A stretch of 64,000 nucleotides of DNA from Muricoccus nepalensis (GCF_006438825.1 NZ_RCZP01000008.1:141051-205050), one strand, 5' to 3'; shown: positions 43,186 to 54,758, counted from the first letter of the stretch. Numbers and translations: made by a program. The notes: generated by a model from the sequence alone, not told the origin.

Positions 43186-43833
43186 ATGCGCCGACGCCGC
43201 CTCCTCTCCGCCCTTCCCCTCCTGCCGCTGCTCTGGCCTCCGGCGCCGGCCGCGGCCCAGGGCGCGCCCCCTGCCCTCTCCGCCCGCGACCGGGCGGACG
43301 TCCAGCGGGTGGAGGCCTACCTCAACGCGCTCACGACGCTCCGCGCGCGCTTCATCCAGATCGCGCAGAACGGGGCGACTGCGCAGGGCACGGCGCTGAT
43401 CTGGCGGCCGGGACGGATGCGCTTCGACTACGACCCGCCGGAGCCGCTGCTACTCATCGCGAACGCCGGCCAGTTCATGCACTACGACAAGGAGCTGCGG
43501 CAGCCCTCCATCGTGCCGGTCGGCTCCACCCCGCTCGGCATCCTCCTCCGGGAGCGGATCGTGCTGTCGGGCGACGTGACGGTCGCGGGGGTCCAGCGCG
43601 AGGCGGGGCTGCTGCGGGTCACGGTGTTCCGCACGGCCAGCCCGGCGGAGGGGCGCATCACGCTCGTCTTCGCGGACAACCCGATGGAGCTCCGGCAGTG
43701 GCTGGTGGTGGACGGCCAGGGGCGGACCACCCGCGTCACCCTCTCCGCGATCGAGACCGGGGTGCGGCTCGAGCGGGCGGTCTTCGACTTCAACGACCCG
43801 CGCTTCATGGCGGGGCCAGTGGACAACAACTAA
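43186..43833 (+). CDS. lolA: LolA-type outer-membrane lipoprotein carrier protein
   Basis: LolA ferries lipoproteins across the periplasm to the outer membrane. The 215-residue protein has a signal peptide (LLSALPLLPLLWPPAPAAAQ), then RVEAYLNALTTLRARFIQIAQNG, GTALIWRPGRMRFDYDPPEPLLLIANAG and ITLVFADNPMELRQWLVVDGQGR. All are typical of the half-barrel LolA fold. I start at 43186 because the signal peptide follows directly; an ATG at 43141 adds 15 residues. Confidence 0.9.
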   Translation: MRRRRLLSALPLLPLLWPPAPAAAQGAPPALSARDRADVQRVEAYLNALTTLRARFIQIAQNGATAQGTALIWRPGRMRFDYDPPEPLLLIANAGQFMHYDKELRQPSIVPVGSTPLGILLRERIVLSGDVTVAGVQREAGLLRVTVFRTASPAEGRITLVFADNPMELRQWLVVDGQGRTTRVTLSAIETGVRLERAVFDFNDPRFMAGPVDNN

Positions 43834-43972
43834 CCGGCGCTTCGCGGAACGGGCCGATTCGCAACGGTTTCAGCGGATTGGCCCGGGCCCGTCGGTGGCC
43901 GGCGCGTCACAGGGCAGCTTCCGTGACGCTTCTGCCTTGAAACGGACACCCTTCCACTGCGACATAGGGTGC

Positions 43973-44779
43973 ATGAGGCCCCTGATTGGCATTTCCTGCT
44001 GCGTGAAGCCGTTCGGTCCCACCGGGATGCCGAACCACGCGGCGTCCGACCACTACGTGCGGGTGGTGCTCGGCCCGGTCGGGGGGATGCCGGTGCTTCT
44101 CCCGGCCGCCGGCGAGGACGTCTCCCGTGAGCTTCTCTCCCGCCTCGACGGGCTGCTGCTGACCGGAAGCCGGTCGAACGTCTGCCCCGTCTACTACGAC
44201 GGCCCCTGCCACGCGGAGGGCACGCCCGAGGACCCGGCGCGCGACGCGACGACCCTGCCGCTCATCCGTGCCGCGGTGTCCGAAGGGGTGCCGCTGCTCG
44301 CGATCTGCCGCGGCTTCCAGGAGCTGAACGTCGCCCTCGGCGGCTCACTGGATCAACGAATTCAAGACCTTGATGGCCGAATGGACCATTCGACGCCGAG
44401 CGACCAGACGCTGTCCCGCGTGAAGACGGGCAAGGCGCACCCGGTGCGGGTAGCGCCCGGCAGCGGCCTCGCGCGGCTCTGGGCGGGGCTCGACTACGAC
44501 CCTTTGGCTGTGCCGGTGAACTCGCTCCACAACCAGGGCGTGGCCCGCGCGGCGCCGCGCCTGCGGCCCGAGGCCTGGGCGCCCGACGGCACCATCGAGG
44601 CCGCGAGCATTGACGGCGCGCCCGGTTTCGCGGTCGGCGTGCAATGGCATCCGGAATACGACTGGGAGCGCGACGCGCTCTCCCGTCGCATCTTCGATCG
44701 TTTTGGCGAGGCGGCGCTTTCCTTCGCCGCGCGCCGCGCCGCGGGCGGCGGCTTCGCCCTGCCGGCCGCGGCCGAGTAA
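43973..44779 (+). CDS. class I glutamine amidotransferase-like hydrolase (peptidase C26, PuuD-like)
   Basis: The 268-residue protein has the catalytic Cys in LLAICRGFQELNVALGGSL, the His/Glu pair in GVQWHPEYDW and the family string DGLLLTGSRSNV near the N-terminus. These match the gamma-glutamyl-GABA hydrolase family, which cleaves gamma-glutamyl amides. No synthetase partner lies alongside, so the substrate is unproven. The start at 43973 opens at MRPLIGISCC; the frame stays open 26 codons further upstream. Confidence 0.91.
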   Translation: MRPLIGISCCVKPFGPTGMPNHAASDHYVRVVLGPVGGMPVLLPAAGEDVSRELLSRLDGLLLTGSRSNVCPVYYDGPCHAEGTPEDPARDATTLPLIRAAVSEGVPLLAICRGFQELNVALGGSLDQRIQDLDGRMDHSTPSDQTLSRVKTGKAHPVRVAPGSGLARLWAGLDYDPLAVPVNSLHNQGVARAAPRLRPEAWAPDGTIEAASIDGAPGFAVGVQWHPEYDWERDALSRRIFDRFGEAALSFAARRAAGGGFALPAAAE

Positions 44780-44801
44780 ACGGGCTTACGGGGATGCGCG
44801 G

Positions 44802-44820
44802 GTGTCAGGCGAACTGACAC
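44802..44820 (+). other. perfect 7-bp hairpin after the amidotransferase gene
   Basis: GTGTCAG (44802-44808), a GCGAA loop and CTGACAC (44814-44820) form a perfect stem 22 nt after the stop codon. No T run follows, so it may be a weak terminator or an operator-like dyad. Confidence 0.4.
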
Positions 44821-44889
44821 TCACGCGGCTGTGATCCCGTATTGGGGAGTCCGCTTTGCATTCCACCTGTGGATATTGGTAATCTTGCG

Positions 44890-45013
44890 ATGCTGGTGAT
44901 GAGCCAGTGGTGGCCGGCCTCCCCTGCCGGCTCGCCCGACCAATAAGGTAAATCCGATCGGAAGTAGCGTACCCCGGCGCCCGGTGACCCCCCTCACCGG
45001 GCGCCACTTTTTT
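44890..45013 (+). ncRNA. candidate structured small RNA with CUCCCC loop
   Basis: A 315-nt gap between two genes holds a transcription-unit-like arrangement. A possible promoter (TTGCAT at 44856, 16 nt, GGTAAT at 44878) leads to about 124 nt ending in a near-ideal terminator. Between them are a CTGG/CCAG hairpin (44893-44907), a 6-bp GCCGGC hairpin with the loop CTCCCCT (44913-44931), and a CCGATCGG palindrome. A loop exposing CUCCCC is an anti-Shine-Dalgarno element used by many alphaproteobacterial trans-acting small RNAs. I do not recognise the RNA; it is not the SRP RNA or tmRNA. The 5' end is a guess. Confidence 0.5.
44976..45013 (+). terminator. strong Rho-independent terminator
   Basis: GGCGCCCGGTGA (44976-44987), a CCCCCC loop and TCACCGGGCGCC (44994-45005) form a perfect 12-bp stem followed by AC and TTTTTT. 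It lies about 200 nt after the nearest upstream coding gene and about 80 nt before the FAH gene, so it ends some other transcript, most likely the candidate small RNA. Confidence 0.9.
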
Positions 45014-45094
45014 GCGCGGCGCGCCCGCCTTTCCGGCCCCTCCCGGCGGGCTTATACCGGCGGCCGTTCCCGGAACCTGATCGGACGCAAGCCC

Positions 45095-45778
45095 ATGGCC
45101 GACTACGTCATCGCCCCGCCCCCCGTCGCGGCCCTGCCCGTGCGCGGCGGCGGCCTCTTCCCCGTGCGGCGCATCTTCTGCGTCGGCCGCAACTACGCCG
45201 AGCACGCGCGCGAGATGGGCAGCGACCCCGACCGCGAGCCGCCCTTCTACTTCACCAAGCCGGCTGACTCGATCGTCGTGAACGGTGCCGACATGCCCTA
45301 CCCGACCGAGACGAAGGACCTGCACCACGAGATGGAGCTCGTCGTCGCCATCGGCGTCGGCGGGTCCGACATCCAGGAGGGCGACGCGCTGAACCACGTC
45401 TGGGGCTACTGCGCCGGCCTCGACATGACCCGCCGCGACCTCCAGAACGCCGCCAAGAAGACCGGCCGCCCCTGGGACATGGGCAAGGCCTTCGACCACT
45501 CCGCGCCCATGGGTGAGCTCGTTCCGGCCGGCTCCATCGACCCGGGCAAGGGGCTGATCGAGCTGAAGGTGAACGGCCAGGTCCGACAGACCTCCGACCT
45601 CTCGAAGATGATCTGGGCGGTGCCCGAGGTGATCGCGAACCTCTCCCGCCTGGTCCAGCTCGCCCCCGGCGACCTCATCATGACGGGCACGCCGGAGAAC
45701 GTGGCCGCCGTGGGGAAGGGCGACCTCCTGGAGGGCGTGATCGAGGGCGTGGGAACGGTCTCGGTCCGCATCGCCTGA
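45095..45778 (+). CDS. fumarylacetoacetate hydrolase (FAH) family protein
   Basis: The 227-residue protein has the FAH C-terminal fold: IFCVGRNYAEHAREMG, FYFTKPADSIV, LHHEMELVVAIG with the metal-binding Glu pair, GYCAGLDMTRRDLQ, and the motifs GKAFDHSAPMG and PGDLIMTGTPENVAAV. Members act as acylpyruvases, oxaloacetate decarboxylases or hydrolases of diketo acids. The DMTRRD and KxxD pattern resembles the FahA-like/YcgM acylpyruvase branch. The start follows a weak ribosome site. It is separated from the amidotransferase gene by the candidate small RNA. Confidence 0.92.
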   Translation: MADYVIAPPPVAALPVRGGGLFPVRRIFCVGRNYAEHAREMGSDPDREPPFYFTKPADSIVVNGADMPYPTETKDLHHEMELVVAIGVGGSDIQEGDALNHVWGYCAGLDMTRRDLQNAAKKTGRPWDMGKAFDHSAPMGELVPAGSIDPGKGLIELKVNGQVRQTSDLSKMIWAVPEVIANLSRLVQLAPGDLIMTGTPENVAAVGKGDLLEGVIEGVGTVSVRIA

Positions 45779-45795
45779 TCGACCCGCAACGACTG

Positions 45796-46260
45796 ATGAC
45801 CAAGTCCGCCGAAGCGGCCGCCTGGATTTTTCAAGAGTCGCCGAACATCTTCGATGGCGCGGCCGCCGCGTGCGAACAACCGACAGGATTGATCCGATGG
45901 CTGGTGACACACAGCGAAGGATACATCTTGCCTGGCCAGCCCGCCTTTGTTTGGAGGGCTGGTTCCAGAGGTGGCTTCGTGGCGGCAGGCGTGATCAGCG
46001 CACCGCCTGAGCCTGACGTATTAAGTGCGGGGGACCTCCAGCATTGGCATGCGGCGAAGGCCCGGGACCTCTCCCGTTCATCAAGATGGTGGGTGCCGGT
46101 CCAAATGCGGCGACGCTTCAAAGCGGGCCAGTACAGCCGCGAACGGCTGAAGGCCCATCCTATTCTTGGCTCGCAGCAGCCGATATGCCCGGCGCATGTC
46201 GGGAGCAATTTTGCGGTGAGCGCAGAATGCCTTAACGCATTAAGAGTACTACTCAAGTGA
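45796..46260 (+). CDS. EVE (PUA-like) domain protein of low G+C content
   Basis: The 154-residue protein fits the EVE domain family: AWIFQESPNIFD (residues 9-20), RWLVTHSEGYILPGQPAFVWRAGSRGGFVAAGVISAPPEP (34-73), VPVQMRRRFKAGQYSRERLKAHPIL and a C-terminal GSNFAVSAECLNALRVLL. EVE domains are PUA-like and bind modified bases in DNA or RNA; they occur alone and fused to restriction or defence proteins. Its last 60 bases are about 47% G+C against roughly 75% around it, so transfer is likely. Its stop overlaps the ATG of xth (TGATG). No restriction, methyltransferase or toxin gene is next to it. Confidence 0.8.
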   Translation: MTKSAEAAAWIFQESPNIFDGAAAACEQPTGLIRWLVTHSEGYILPGQPAFVWRAGSRGGFVAAGVISAPPEPDVLSAGDLQHWHAAKARDLSRSSRWWVPVQMRRRFKAGQYSRERLKAHPILGSQQPICPAHVGSNFAVSAECLNALRVLLK

Positions 46261-47072
46261 TGACGTTGTCACTGCGCGTGGCCACCTGGAACATCAACTC
46301 CGTCCGCCTCCGCGCACCGCTGCTCGCCGGCGTCGTGGAGGCGCTCGACCCCGACGTCCTCTGCCTGCAGGAGACGAAGACCCCGGACGAGCACTTCCCC
46401 CACGAGGCCGCGGAGGCACTCGGCTACGCGCATCGCGTCATCCGGGGGATGAAGGGCTACAACGGGGTCGCGGTTCTGTCCCGCCACCCTCTCTCGGTGC
46501 TGCCGGACGGGCGGGACTGGTGCGGCAAGGGCGACTGCCGCCATCTCGGCGTGGCCGTGGACCGGCCGGGCGGGCCCGTGGAGATCCACAACTTCTACGT
46601 CCCCGCCGGGGGCGACGTGCCCGACCCCGCCGCCAACCCCAAGTTCGCGCACAAGCTGGACTTCCTGGCCGAGGTCACCGCCTGGACCGCCGCGCGCGGC
46701 CCGGCCCGGCGCGCCGTCCTCGTCGGCGACCTCAACATCGCGCCGCTCGAGCACGACGTCTGGAGCCACAAGCAGATGCGGGACGTCGTCTCGCACACGC
46801 CCGTGGAGGTCGAGGCCATCGCCCGCTGGCGGGAGGCGGGCGACTGGCACGACGCGCTGCGCCACTTCGTGCCGGAGGAGGAGAAGCTCTACACTTGGTG
46901 GTCCTACCGGGCGAAGGACTGGCGGGCCGCGGACCGAGGGCGGCGGCTGGACCATGTCTGGGTGAGCCGGGACCTCGCGCCCGGCCTCGCGCGCCACGCG
47001 ATCCTGAAGGACGCGCGGGACTGGGCGCAGACGAGCGACCACGTGCCCGTGCTGGTGGAGGTGGCGGTCTAG
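46260..47072 (+). CDS. xth: exodeoxyribonuclease III
   Basis: The enzyme is a Mg-dependent AP endonuclease and 3'-5' exonuclease in base excision repair. The 270-residue protein has the EEP fold motifs: ATWNINSVRLR, LCLQETKTPDEHFP with the metal-binding Glu, GYNGVAVLSR, VLVGDLNIAP with Asp and Asn, and RLDHVWVS followed by SDHVPVLVEV. The start is a GTG at 46257 or, more likely, the ATG at 46260 that overlaps the EVE stop. It will be made from the same message as the EVE gene unless an internal promoter exists. Confidence 0.94.
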   Translation: MTLSLRVATWNINSVRLRAPLLAGVVEALDPDVLCLQETKTPDEHFPHEAAEALGYAHRVIRGMKGYNGVAVLSRHPLSVLPDGRDWCGKGDCRHLGVAVDRPGGPVEIHNFYVPAGGDVPDPAANPKFAHKLDFLAEVTAWTAARGPARRAVLVGDLNIAPLEHDVWSHKQMRDVVSHTPVEVEAIARWREAGDWHDALRHFVPEEEKLYTWWSYRAKDWRAADRGRRLDHVWVSRDLAPGLARHAILKDARDWAQTSDHVPVLVEVAV

Positions 47073-47090
47073 CCTCCCGGACCCCGCCCC

Positions 47091-47843
47091 TCAGGCCTCG
47101 GACGGGTCGTAGCGCAGGCCCTGCGCCTCGAACCGGGTCATGTAGTTCACGAGGTAGGTCACCACCGCCTCGACGATCCGGTCGCCCTTCTCCTTCGTCG
47201 CCCGCCCCGGCGCGCCGGTCGCGCCGTGGCGGGTCAGCTCGTCGAAGGTCCAGATCTCCTTCATCAGCGGGTCCACCTTCGGCACCATGCCGCGGGCCTC
47301 GGCCATGTTCATGAGCTCGGGGAAGAGGCTGAGGCCGATGGAGGTCTCGACCTCCCCAGCGTGGCCCCAGCCGTTCCAGACCTCGAACAGGTCCTTCGGC
47401 AGCATGTGCGGCACCACCACCCACCAGTCGAGGATGGCGAGCGACATCCCGGGATGCGCCACCTTCACCTCCCGCGCCGCGATCTCCGCGCAGGGGATGT
47501 TGCCGTCATGGCCGTTGAGGATCACCACGCGCTCGATCCCCCAGTGGTGCAGGGACAGGAGCATGTCCTTGATGACCCGCACCTGCGTGTCGCTGGAAAG
47601 CGAGATGCAGATCGGCTTGTGGCGGTAGTGGTCGCTCATGCCGAAGTTCAGCGGCGGCAGGACGACAGTGGAGGCCAGTTGCTCCGCTGCCCGCACCGCC
47701 AGGGCGTGGGCGGTCAGGGCGTCCGTGCCGAAGGGCATGTGGTCCCCGTGGCTCTCGCAGGCGCCGATGGGGACGATGGCGGCGGTGAAGCCGCCCTCCT
47801 CGAACAGCTTCGTGTTCAGGTGCTCGAGCCGGACCTGCCGCAT
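47091..47843 (-). CDS. creatininase family metal-dependent amidohydrolase
   Basis: The 250-residue protein has the family metal sites: VPIGACESHGDHMPFGTDAL with Glu, His and Asp, VILNGHDGN, and GHAGEVETSIGL. The family includes creatinine amidohydrolase, MftE-like peptidases and FAPy deformylase. The specific substrate cannot be told here. It is convergent with xth and lies 62 nt upstream of nothing related; ppdK follows on the same strand beyond it. Length is normal. Confidence 0.92.
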   Translation of the reverse strand: MRQVRLEHLNTKLFEEGGFTAAIVPIGACESHGDHMPFGTDALTAHALAVRAAEQLASTVVLPPLNFGMSDHYRHKPICISLSSDTQVRVIKDMLLSLHHWGIERVVILNGHDGNIPCAEIAAREVKVAHPGMSLAILDWWVVVPHMLPKDLFEVWNGWGHAGEVETSIGLSLFPELMNMAEARGMVPKVDPLMKEIWTFDELTRHGATGAPGRATKEKGDRIVEAVVTYLVNYMTRFEAQGLRYDPSEA

Positions 47844-47905
47844 CGTGCCCTCCGCGATGGATGTCGCCCGGCGCCGCGATCCGGGGCCGGGCGACGATCA
47901 TGCGC

Positions 47906-50590
<2,685 letters not shown>

Positions 50591-50601
50591 GACCTGTTCC
50601 T

Positions 50602-52839
50602 TCAAGCCTCGATGCGCGCGATGTCGGCGAGCTCGTCCATGGCCCCGCGCAGCAACGCCAGCAATCCTAGCCGGTTCCCGCGCAGTTCCCTATCCGGGTC
50701 GTTAACGGTTACACGATCGAAAAAGGCATCGACCGGCGCGCGCAGCGGCGCGAGGGCGGACATCGCCCCCGCGAAGTCCTCGCGCGCCAGCGCGGCGCGC
50801 ACGGCGGGGCGGGCGGCTTCGAGCGCCGCGGCCAGGGCCATCTCCTCGGGCGCGCGGAGGAGGTCGGGCCGGATGGCGGCGGCGAAGGCCTGCCCGTCCT
50901 TCTTCTCCTCGATCCGCAGGATGTTGGCGGCGCGCCGATAGGCGGAGAGGAGGTCCGTGCCCTCGGCGGTGGAGAGGAAGTCCCGCAGCGCGTCGGCGCG
51001 CGCCAGCAGCCGGTTCAGGTCGTCGTCCCCCGAGGTGCCGAAGGCGGCGGCCACGAGGTCGTGGCGCAACCCCTCGGCCCGCATCTGCACGCGCAGGCGC
51101 TCGGCCAGGAACTCGACCACGCCCTGGGCGAAGGCGGCGACCATGGGGGGGTGGAGGGAATCCGCCGGTGGCTTCCAGCCGGCATTCATCCGCTCCGCCG
51201 CGACCGCCATGCCGAACTCGGAAGTGGCCGTGGTGCCCTGGGCCATGGGGTAGCCGAAGAAGGCCTCGGCCACCGCGTCCGCCAGCGGCAGGCGCAGACC
51301 GTTCTCGCGGACGATGCGGATGACGCCGAGCGCCGCCCGGCGCAGCGCGTAGGGGTCGCCCGAGCCGGTCGGGCGCTCGTCGGCCGCGAAGAAGCCGGCG
51401 AGCTGGTCGAGCTTGTCCGCGAGCGCGACCGCGACCGCGACCGGCTCGGACGGCACGGCGTCCCCCGGGCCAAGCGGGCGGTAATGCGCGCCGATCGCCT
51501 CGGCCACGCGCGGGTCCTCTCCGGCGTGCAGCGCGTAGTAGCGGCCCATCACGCCCTGGAGCTCCGGGAACTCGCCGACCATGCCGGAGGCGAGGTCCGC
51601 CTTGGCCAGGCGGGCGGCCCGCGCCGCCAAGTCCGGATCGGCGCCCACCATCGGGGCCAGGTGCCGCGCCAGCCGCTCCAGCCGCCGCACCCGGTCCCCC
51701 TGGGTGCCGAGCTTCGCGTGGAACACGGCGGCGTCCAGCTTCGGCAGGAAGGATTCCAGCGGCTGGCGGAGGTCGAGGTCCCAGAAGAAGCGGGCATCGG
51801 AGAGGCGGGCGCGCAGCACGCGCTCGTTCCCGCCGACGATGGCGGCGCCCCCGTCCTTCGCGGCGATGTTGGCGACGAGGGCGAAGTGCGCGGCCGGGCG
51901 GCCGTCGGCGTGCCGCAGCGCGAAATAGCGCTGGTTCACCCGCATGGTGGTCCGCATGAGCTCCGGCGGCAGGTCCATGAAGGCGTCGTCGATGCGGCCG
52001 AGCAGGGGGACCGGCCACTCGACGAGGCCGGCGACCTCCGCCAGCAGCCCGCGGTCCGGCACCACCTCCAGCCCCTCGGCGGCGGCCAGCGCCGCGATGC
52101 CCTCCTCGATCAGCCGCTCGCGCTCGGGGGCGCCGGGGATGACGGAGCGCGCGCGGAGCCCCGCCTCGTAGTCGGCCGCGGAGGCGACGGCGAAGGCGCC
52201 GGGGGACTGGATGCGGTGGCCCTCGGTGAGGTCGGCGGCCCGCAGCCCGTGGGCGGCGTCCCCGCCCTCGGCGAGGGAGAGGGGGACCACGGCGCCGTCC
52301 AGCAGGCAGAGGATCCGCTGTAGGGGCCGGACCCAGGCGAGGTCCGAGGTGCCCCAGCGCATGGACTTCGGCCAGGGAAAGCGGCGGATGAGCGCCGGAA
52401 TGGCCTCGGACAGCACCTCCGCGCTCGGGCGGGGGGCGTTGCGCAGGCGGAGGAGGAAGGAGGCGCCGGACTTCTCGGGGCGGGCGAGGATGGTCAGCCC
52501 CTCCGCCTCGTAGACCGGCGCGTCCGAGGCCCCGGCCGCGGCGCGCATGGCGGCCACCGCGGCCTCCGGCAGGGCATGCTTGCGGGCGAAGCCGCCCAGC
52601 GCGGCCTCGGGGGCGCCGAGGCGGGGCCCCTTCTCCTCGCGCTCGCTCGCCGGGGTGGCGGCGGGGAGGCCCGCGACGAGGGCGATGCGGCGCGGCCCGT
52701 GCAGGGTGCGCGGAGCCTCCAGTGCGAGGCCGGCGGGCTTCAGCGCTTCCGCCAGCAGCCGCGCGAGGTCCTCGGCCGCGCGGGCCTGCATGCGGGCGGG
52801 GATCTCCTCGGAGAGGAGTTCCAGCAGGAGCTCGGCCAT
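50602..52839 (-). CDS. glyS: glycyl-tRNA synthetase beta subunit
   Basis: The 745-residue beta subunit of the alpha2beta2 enzyme begins LLLELLSEEIPARMQARAAEDL and carries FPWPKSMRW, LMRTTMRVNQRYFALRHADGRPAAHFALVANI, and RVLRARLSDARFFWDLD. It also has KADLASGMVGEFPELQGVMGRYYA and an anticodon-binding tail near FFDRVTVNDPD. Its ATG overlaps the glyQ stop by one base. The order glyQ-glyS-ppdK is a common alphaproteobacterial block. The subunit binds tRNA. Confidence 0.97.
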   Translation of the reverse strand: MAELLLELLSEEIPARMQARAAEDLARLLAEALKPAGLALEAPRTLHGPRRIALVAGLPAATPASEREEKGPRLGAPEAALGGFARKHALPEAAVAAMRAAAGASDAPVYEAEGLTILARPEKSGASFLLRLRNAPRPSAEVLSEAIPALIRRFPWPKSMRWGTSDLAWVRPLQRILCLLDGAVVPLSLAEGGDAAHGLRAADLTEGHRIQSPGAFAVASAADYEAGLRARSVIPGAPERERLIEEGIAALAAAEGLEVVPDRGLLAEVAGLVEWPVPLLGRIDDAFMDLPPELMRTTMRVNQRYFALRHADGRPAAHFALVANIAAKDGGAAIVGGNERVLRARLSDARFFWDLDLRQPLESFLPKLDAAVFHAKLGTQGDRVRRLERLARHLAPMVGADPDLAARAARLAKADLASGMVGEFPELQGVMGRYYALHAGEDPRVAEAIGAHYRPLGPGDAVPSEPVAVAVALADKLDQLAGFFAADERPTGSGDPYALRRAALGVIRIVRENGLRLPLADAVAEAFFGYPMAQGTTATSEFGMAVAAERMNAGWKPPADSLHPPMVAAFAQGVVEFLAERLRVQMRAEGLRHDLVAAAFGTSGDDDLNRLLARADALRDFLSTAEGTDLLSAYRRAANILRIEEKKDGQAFAAAIRPDLLRAPEEMALAAALEAARPAVRAALAREDFAGAMSALAPLRAPVDAFFDRVTVNDPDRELRGNRLGLLALLRGAMDELADIARIEA

Positions 52840-53744
52840 CAGGCGGCCTCCCCCGAGAGCCAGCCCTCGCAGCAGCGCTTCGCCAGCGCGCGCACGCGGC
52901 CGATATAGGCGGCGCGCTCCGTCACGCTGATGGCGCCGCGGGCGTCGAGCAGGTTGAAGCTGTGGCTCGCCTTGATGCACTGGTCATAGGCCGGCAGCGG
53001 CAGGCCCGCGTCGCAGAGGGCGTTGCACTCCTCCTCGGCCTCCGCGAAGTGGCGGAACAGCACGGGCACGTTCGCGTGCTCGAAGGAGTAGGCGGAGAAC
53101 TCGCGCTCGTTGCGGAGGAACACGTCGCCGTAGGTGAGGCCGGCGGAATTGAAGGCGAGGTCGTACACGTTCTCGACGCCCTGGATGTACATCGCCAAGC
53201 GCTCCAGCCCGTAGGTCAGCTCGCAGGAGGGCACGGCGCAGGGAATGCCGCCGACCTGCTGGAAGTAGGTGAACTGCGTCACCTCCATCCCGTCGCACCA
53301 GACCTCCCATCCAAGCCCCCAGGCGCCGAGCGTCGGGCTCTCCCAGTCGTCCTCGACGAAGCGGATGTCGTGCAGGAGGGGGTCGATGCCGATGGCGCGG
53401 TAGCTCTCGACCAGCAGGGACTGCGGGTCGGGCGGGCTCGGCTTCATGATGACCTGGTACTGGTAGTAGGCGCCGAGCCGGTTCGGGTTGTTGCCGTAGC
53501 GCCCGTCCGAGGGGCGGCGGCTGGGCTGGACGTAGGCGGCGCGCCAGGGCTTCGGGCCGAGGGCGCGGAGCGTCGTCGCGGGGTGGAAGGTGCCCGCGCC
53601 CATCTCCAGGTCGTAGGGCTGCAGGATCGCGCAGCCCTCGCGCGACCAGAAGGCGTGCAGCGCGAGGATCATGTCCTGGAAGGGCAGCGGCCCGCCGCTG
53701 GGGCGGGTTCCGCCGGGCGCTGGGCTGGTCGTGGGGCTGGTCAT
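52839..53744 (-). CDS. glyQ: glycyl-tRNA synthetase alpha subunit
   Basis: The 301-residue class II catalytic subunit has [45 protein letters not shown], the motif 2 region [20 protein letters not shown], and [34 protein letters not shown]. The start at 53744 leaves a ~18-residue Thr/Pro tail before the conserved region; an earlier in-frame start would add 13 more. It is translationally coupled to glyS and lies after sppA. Confidence 0.97.
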   Translation of the reverse strand: MTSPTTSPAPGGTRPSGGPLPFQDMILALHAFWSREGCAILQPYDLEMGAGTFHPATTLRALGPKPWRAAYVQPSRRPSDGRYGNNPNRLGAYYQYQVIMKPSPPDPQSLLVESYRAIGIDPLLHDIRFVEDDWESPTLGAWGLGWEVWCDGMEVTQFTYFQQVGGIPCAVPSCELTYGLERLAMYIQGVENVYDLAFNSAGLTYGDVFLRNEREFSAYSFEHANVPVLFRHFAEAEEECNALCDAGLPLPAYDQCIKASHSFNLLDARGAISVTERAAYIGRVRALAKRCCEGWLSGEAA

Positions 53745-53804
53745 GGCGGCGCCGGTATAGGGTCGGCCGCCCGGGGCCGGCAAGGAAGGCCCCCGGCCCA
53801 GGGC

Positions 53805-54647
53805 TCAGAGCCCGAGGCGGCTCCAGGCCGTGCGCGCCTCGATCGCGGCGAGCGCCCCCTCGGCGGCGGCGGCCGGTGTCCAGCCCTCCGCGAGGGACGC
53901 GCCCGAGAGCAGCCGCCACGGCAGGCGCGGGCGGCGGGCGCCGAGGGGGACGATCCTCGCCTCCTCGCCGAAGCGCCGCGTCACCTCGCCGCGGAGGTCG
54001 CCGAGCCGGTCCACGAGGCCGAGGTCCAGCGCCCGCCGGCCCGTCCAGAAGCGGCCGCTGAACAGGGGCTCGCCCTCCTTCCGCAGGCGCTCGCCGCGGC
54101 GGGACTCGACCCAGGCGATGAACTCGTGGTGCAGCCCGGCCATCAGCTCCCGCAGGCGCTCCTGCTGGGCGGGGTCGGCGGGGCGGAAGGGGTCGAGGAA
54201 GGACTTGTCCTCCCCCGCCGTCACCAGCCGCCGCTCGATGCCGAGGCGGGCGATCGCCTCCTCGAAGCCGAAGCCCGAGGAGATGACGCCGATGGAGCCA
54301 ATGATGGAGGTCGGGTCCGCCACGATCTCGTCCGCCGCGCAGGCGAGCCAGTAGCCGCCCGAGGCCGCCGCGTCCTCCACGCAGGCGATGACGGGCACCT
54401 TCTTCTTCCCGGCCAGCTGCCGGATGCGGGCGACGATGAGGGAGGACTGGGCGGGGGAGCCGCCGGGCGAGTTGATGGACAGCACGACCCCCGCGAGGCG
54501 CTTGAGGCCGAAGGCGCGCTCCAGCACCGGGTCCAGCGCCGCGGCGGAGAGGGTGGGGCCGGCCAGGCCGTTGGCGCGGGGGGCGATGACGCCCTGCAGC
54601 CGCACGACGGCGACGCGGGGGGTGCGGTCGGTAAAGGGGAACTTCAT
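53805..54647 (-). CDS. sppA: S49 family signal peptide peptidase (SppA-like)
   Basis: The 280-residue short-form SppA cleaves leftover signal peptides at the inner membrane. The catalytic Ser is in VEDAAASGGYWLACAADEI and the general-base Lys in VTAGEDKSFLDPF. The string VVLSINSPGGSPAQS and IIGSIGVISSGFGF frame the fold. No clear N-terminal membrane helix is seen, unlike some members, so membrane attachment is uncertain. It is the first gene of the block with glyQ, glyS and ppdK. Confidence 0.92.
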   Translation of the reverse strand: MKFPFTDRTPRVAVVRLQGVIAPRANGLAGPTLSAAALDPVLERAFGLKRLAGVVLSINSPGGSPAQSSLIVARIRQLAGKKKVPVIACVEDAAASGGYWLACAADEIVADPTSIIGSIGVISSGFGFEEAIARLGIERRLVTAGEDKSFLDPFRPADPAQQERLRELMAGLHHEFIAWVESRRGERLRKEGEPLFSGRFWTGRRALDLGLVDRLGDLRGEVTRRFGEEARIVPLGARRPRLPWRLLSGASLAEGWTPAAAAEGALAAIEARTAWSRLGL

Positions 54648-54758
54648 AGGGCCACAGGTCGCGCGCCCCGGCGCCTCTTCAAGGCGCGGCGCGAGGGCGG
54701 CGGGCCTGCCTTAATGATGCCGCTTGCACCGCCCCCCGCTTCGCGCGATCTCCGGGGC

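Noticed and set aside
44780-45094. Identification of the structured interval as 6S RNA, SRP RNA or tmRNA
   Set aside because: The SRP tetraloop-region sequence and tmRNA tag/tRNA-like ends are absent, and I could not fold the central-bubble long-hairpin structure of 6S with confidence.
45796-47072. Reading EVE plus xth as a complete phage-defence system
   Set aside because: No nuclease of restriction type, methyltransferase, toxin or NTPase is adjacent, and xth is a housekeeping repair gene. Only the linkage is reported, not a defence call.
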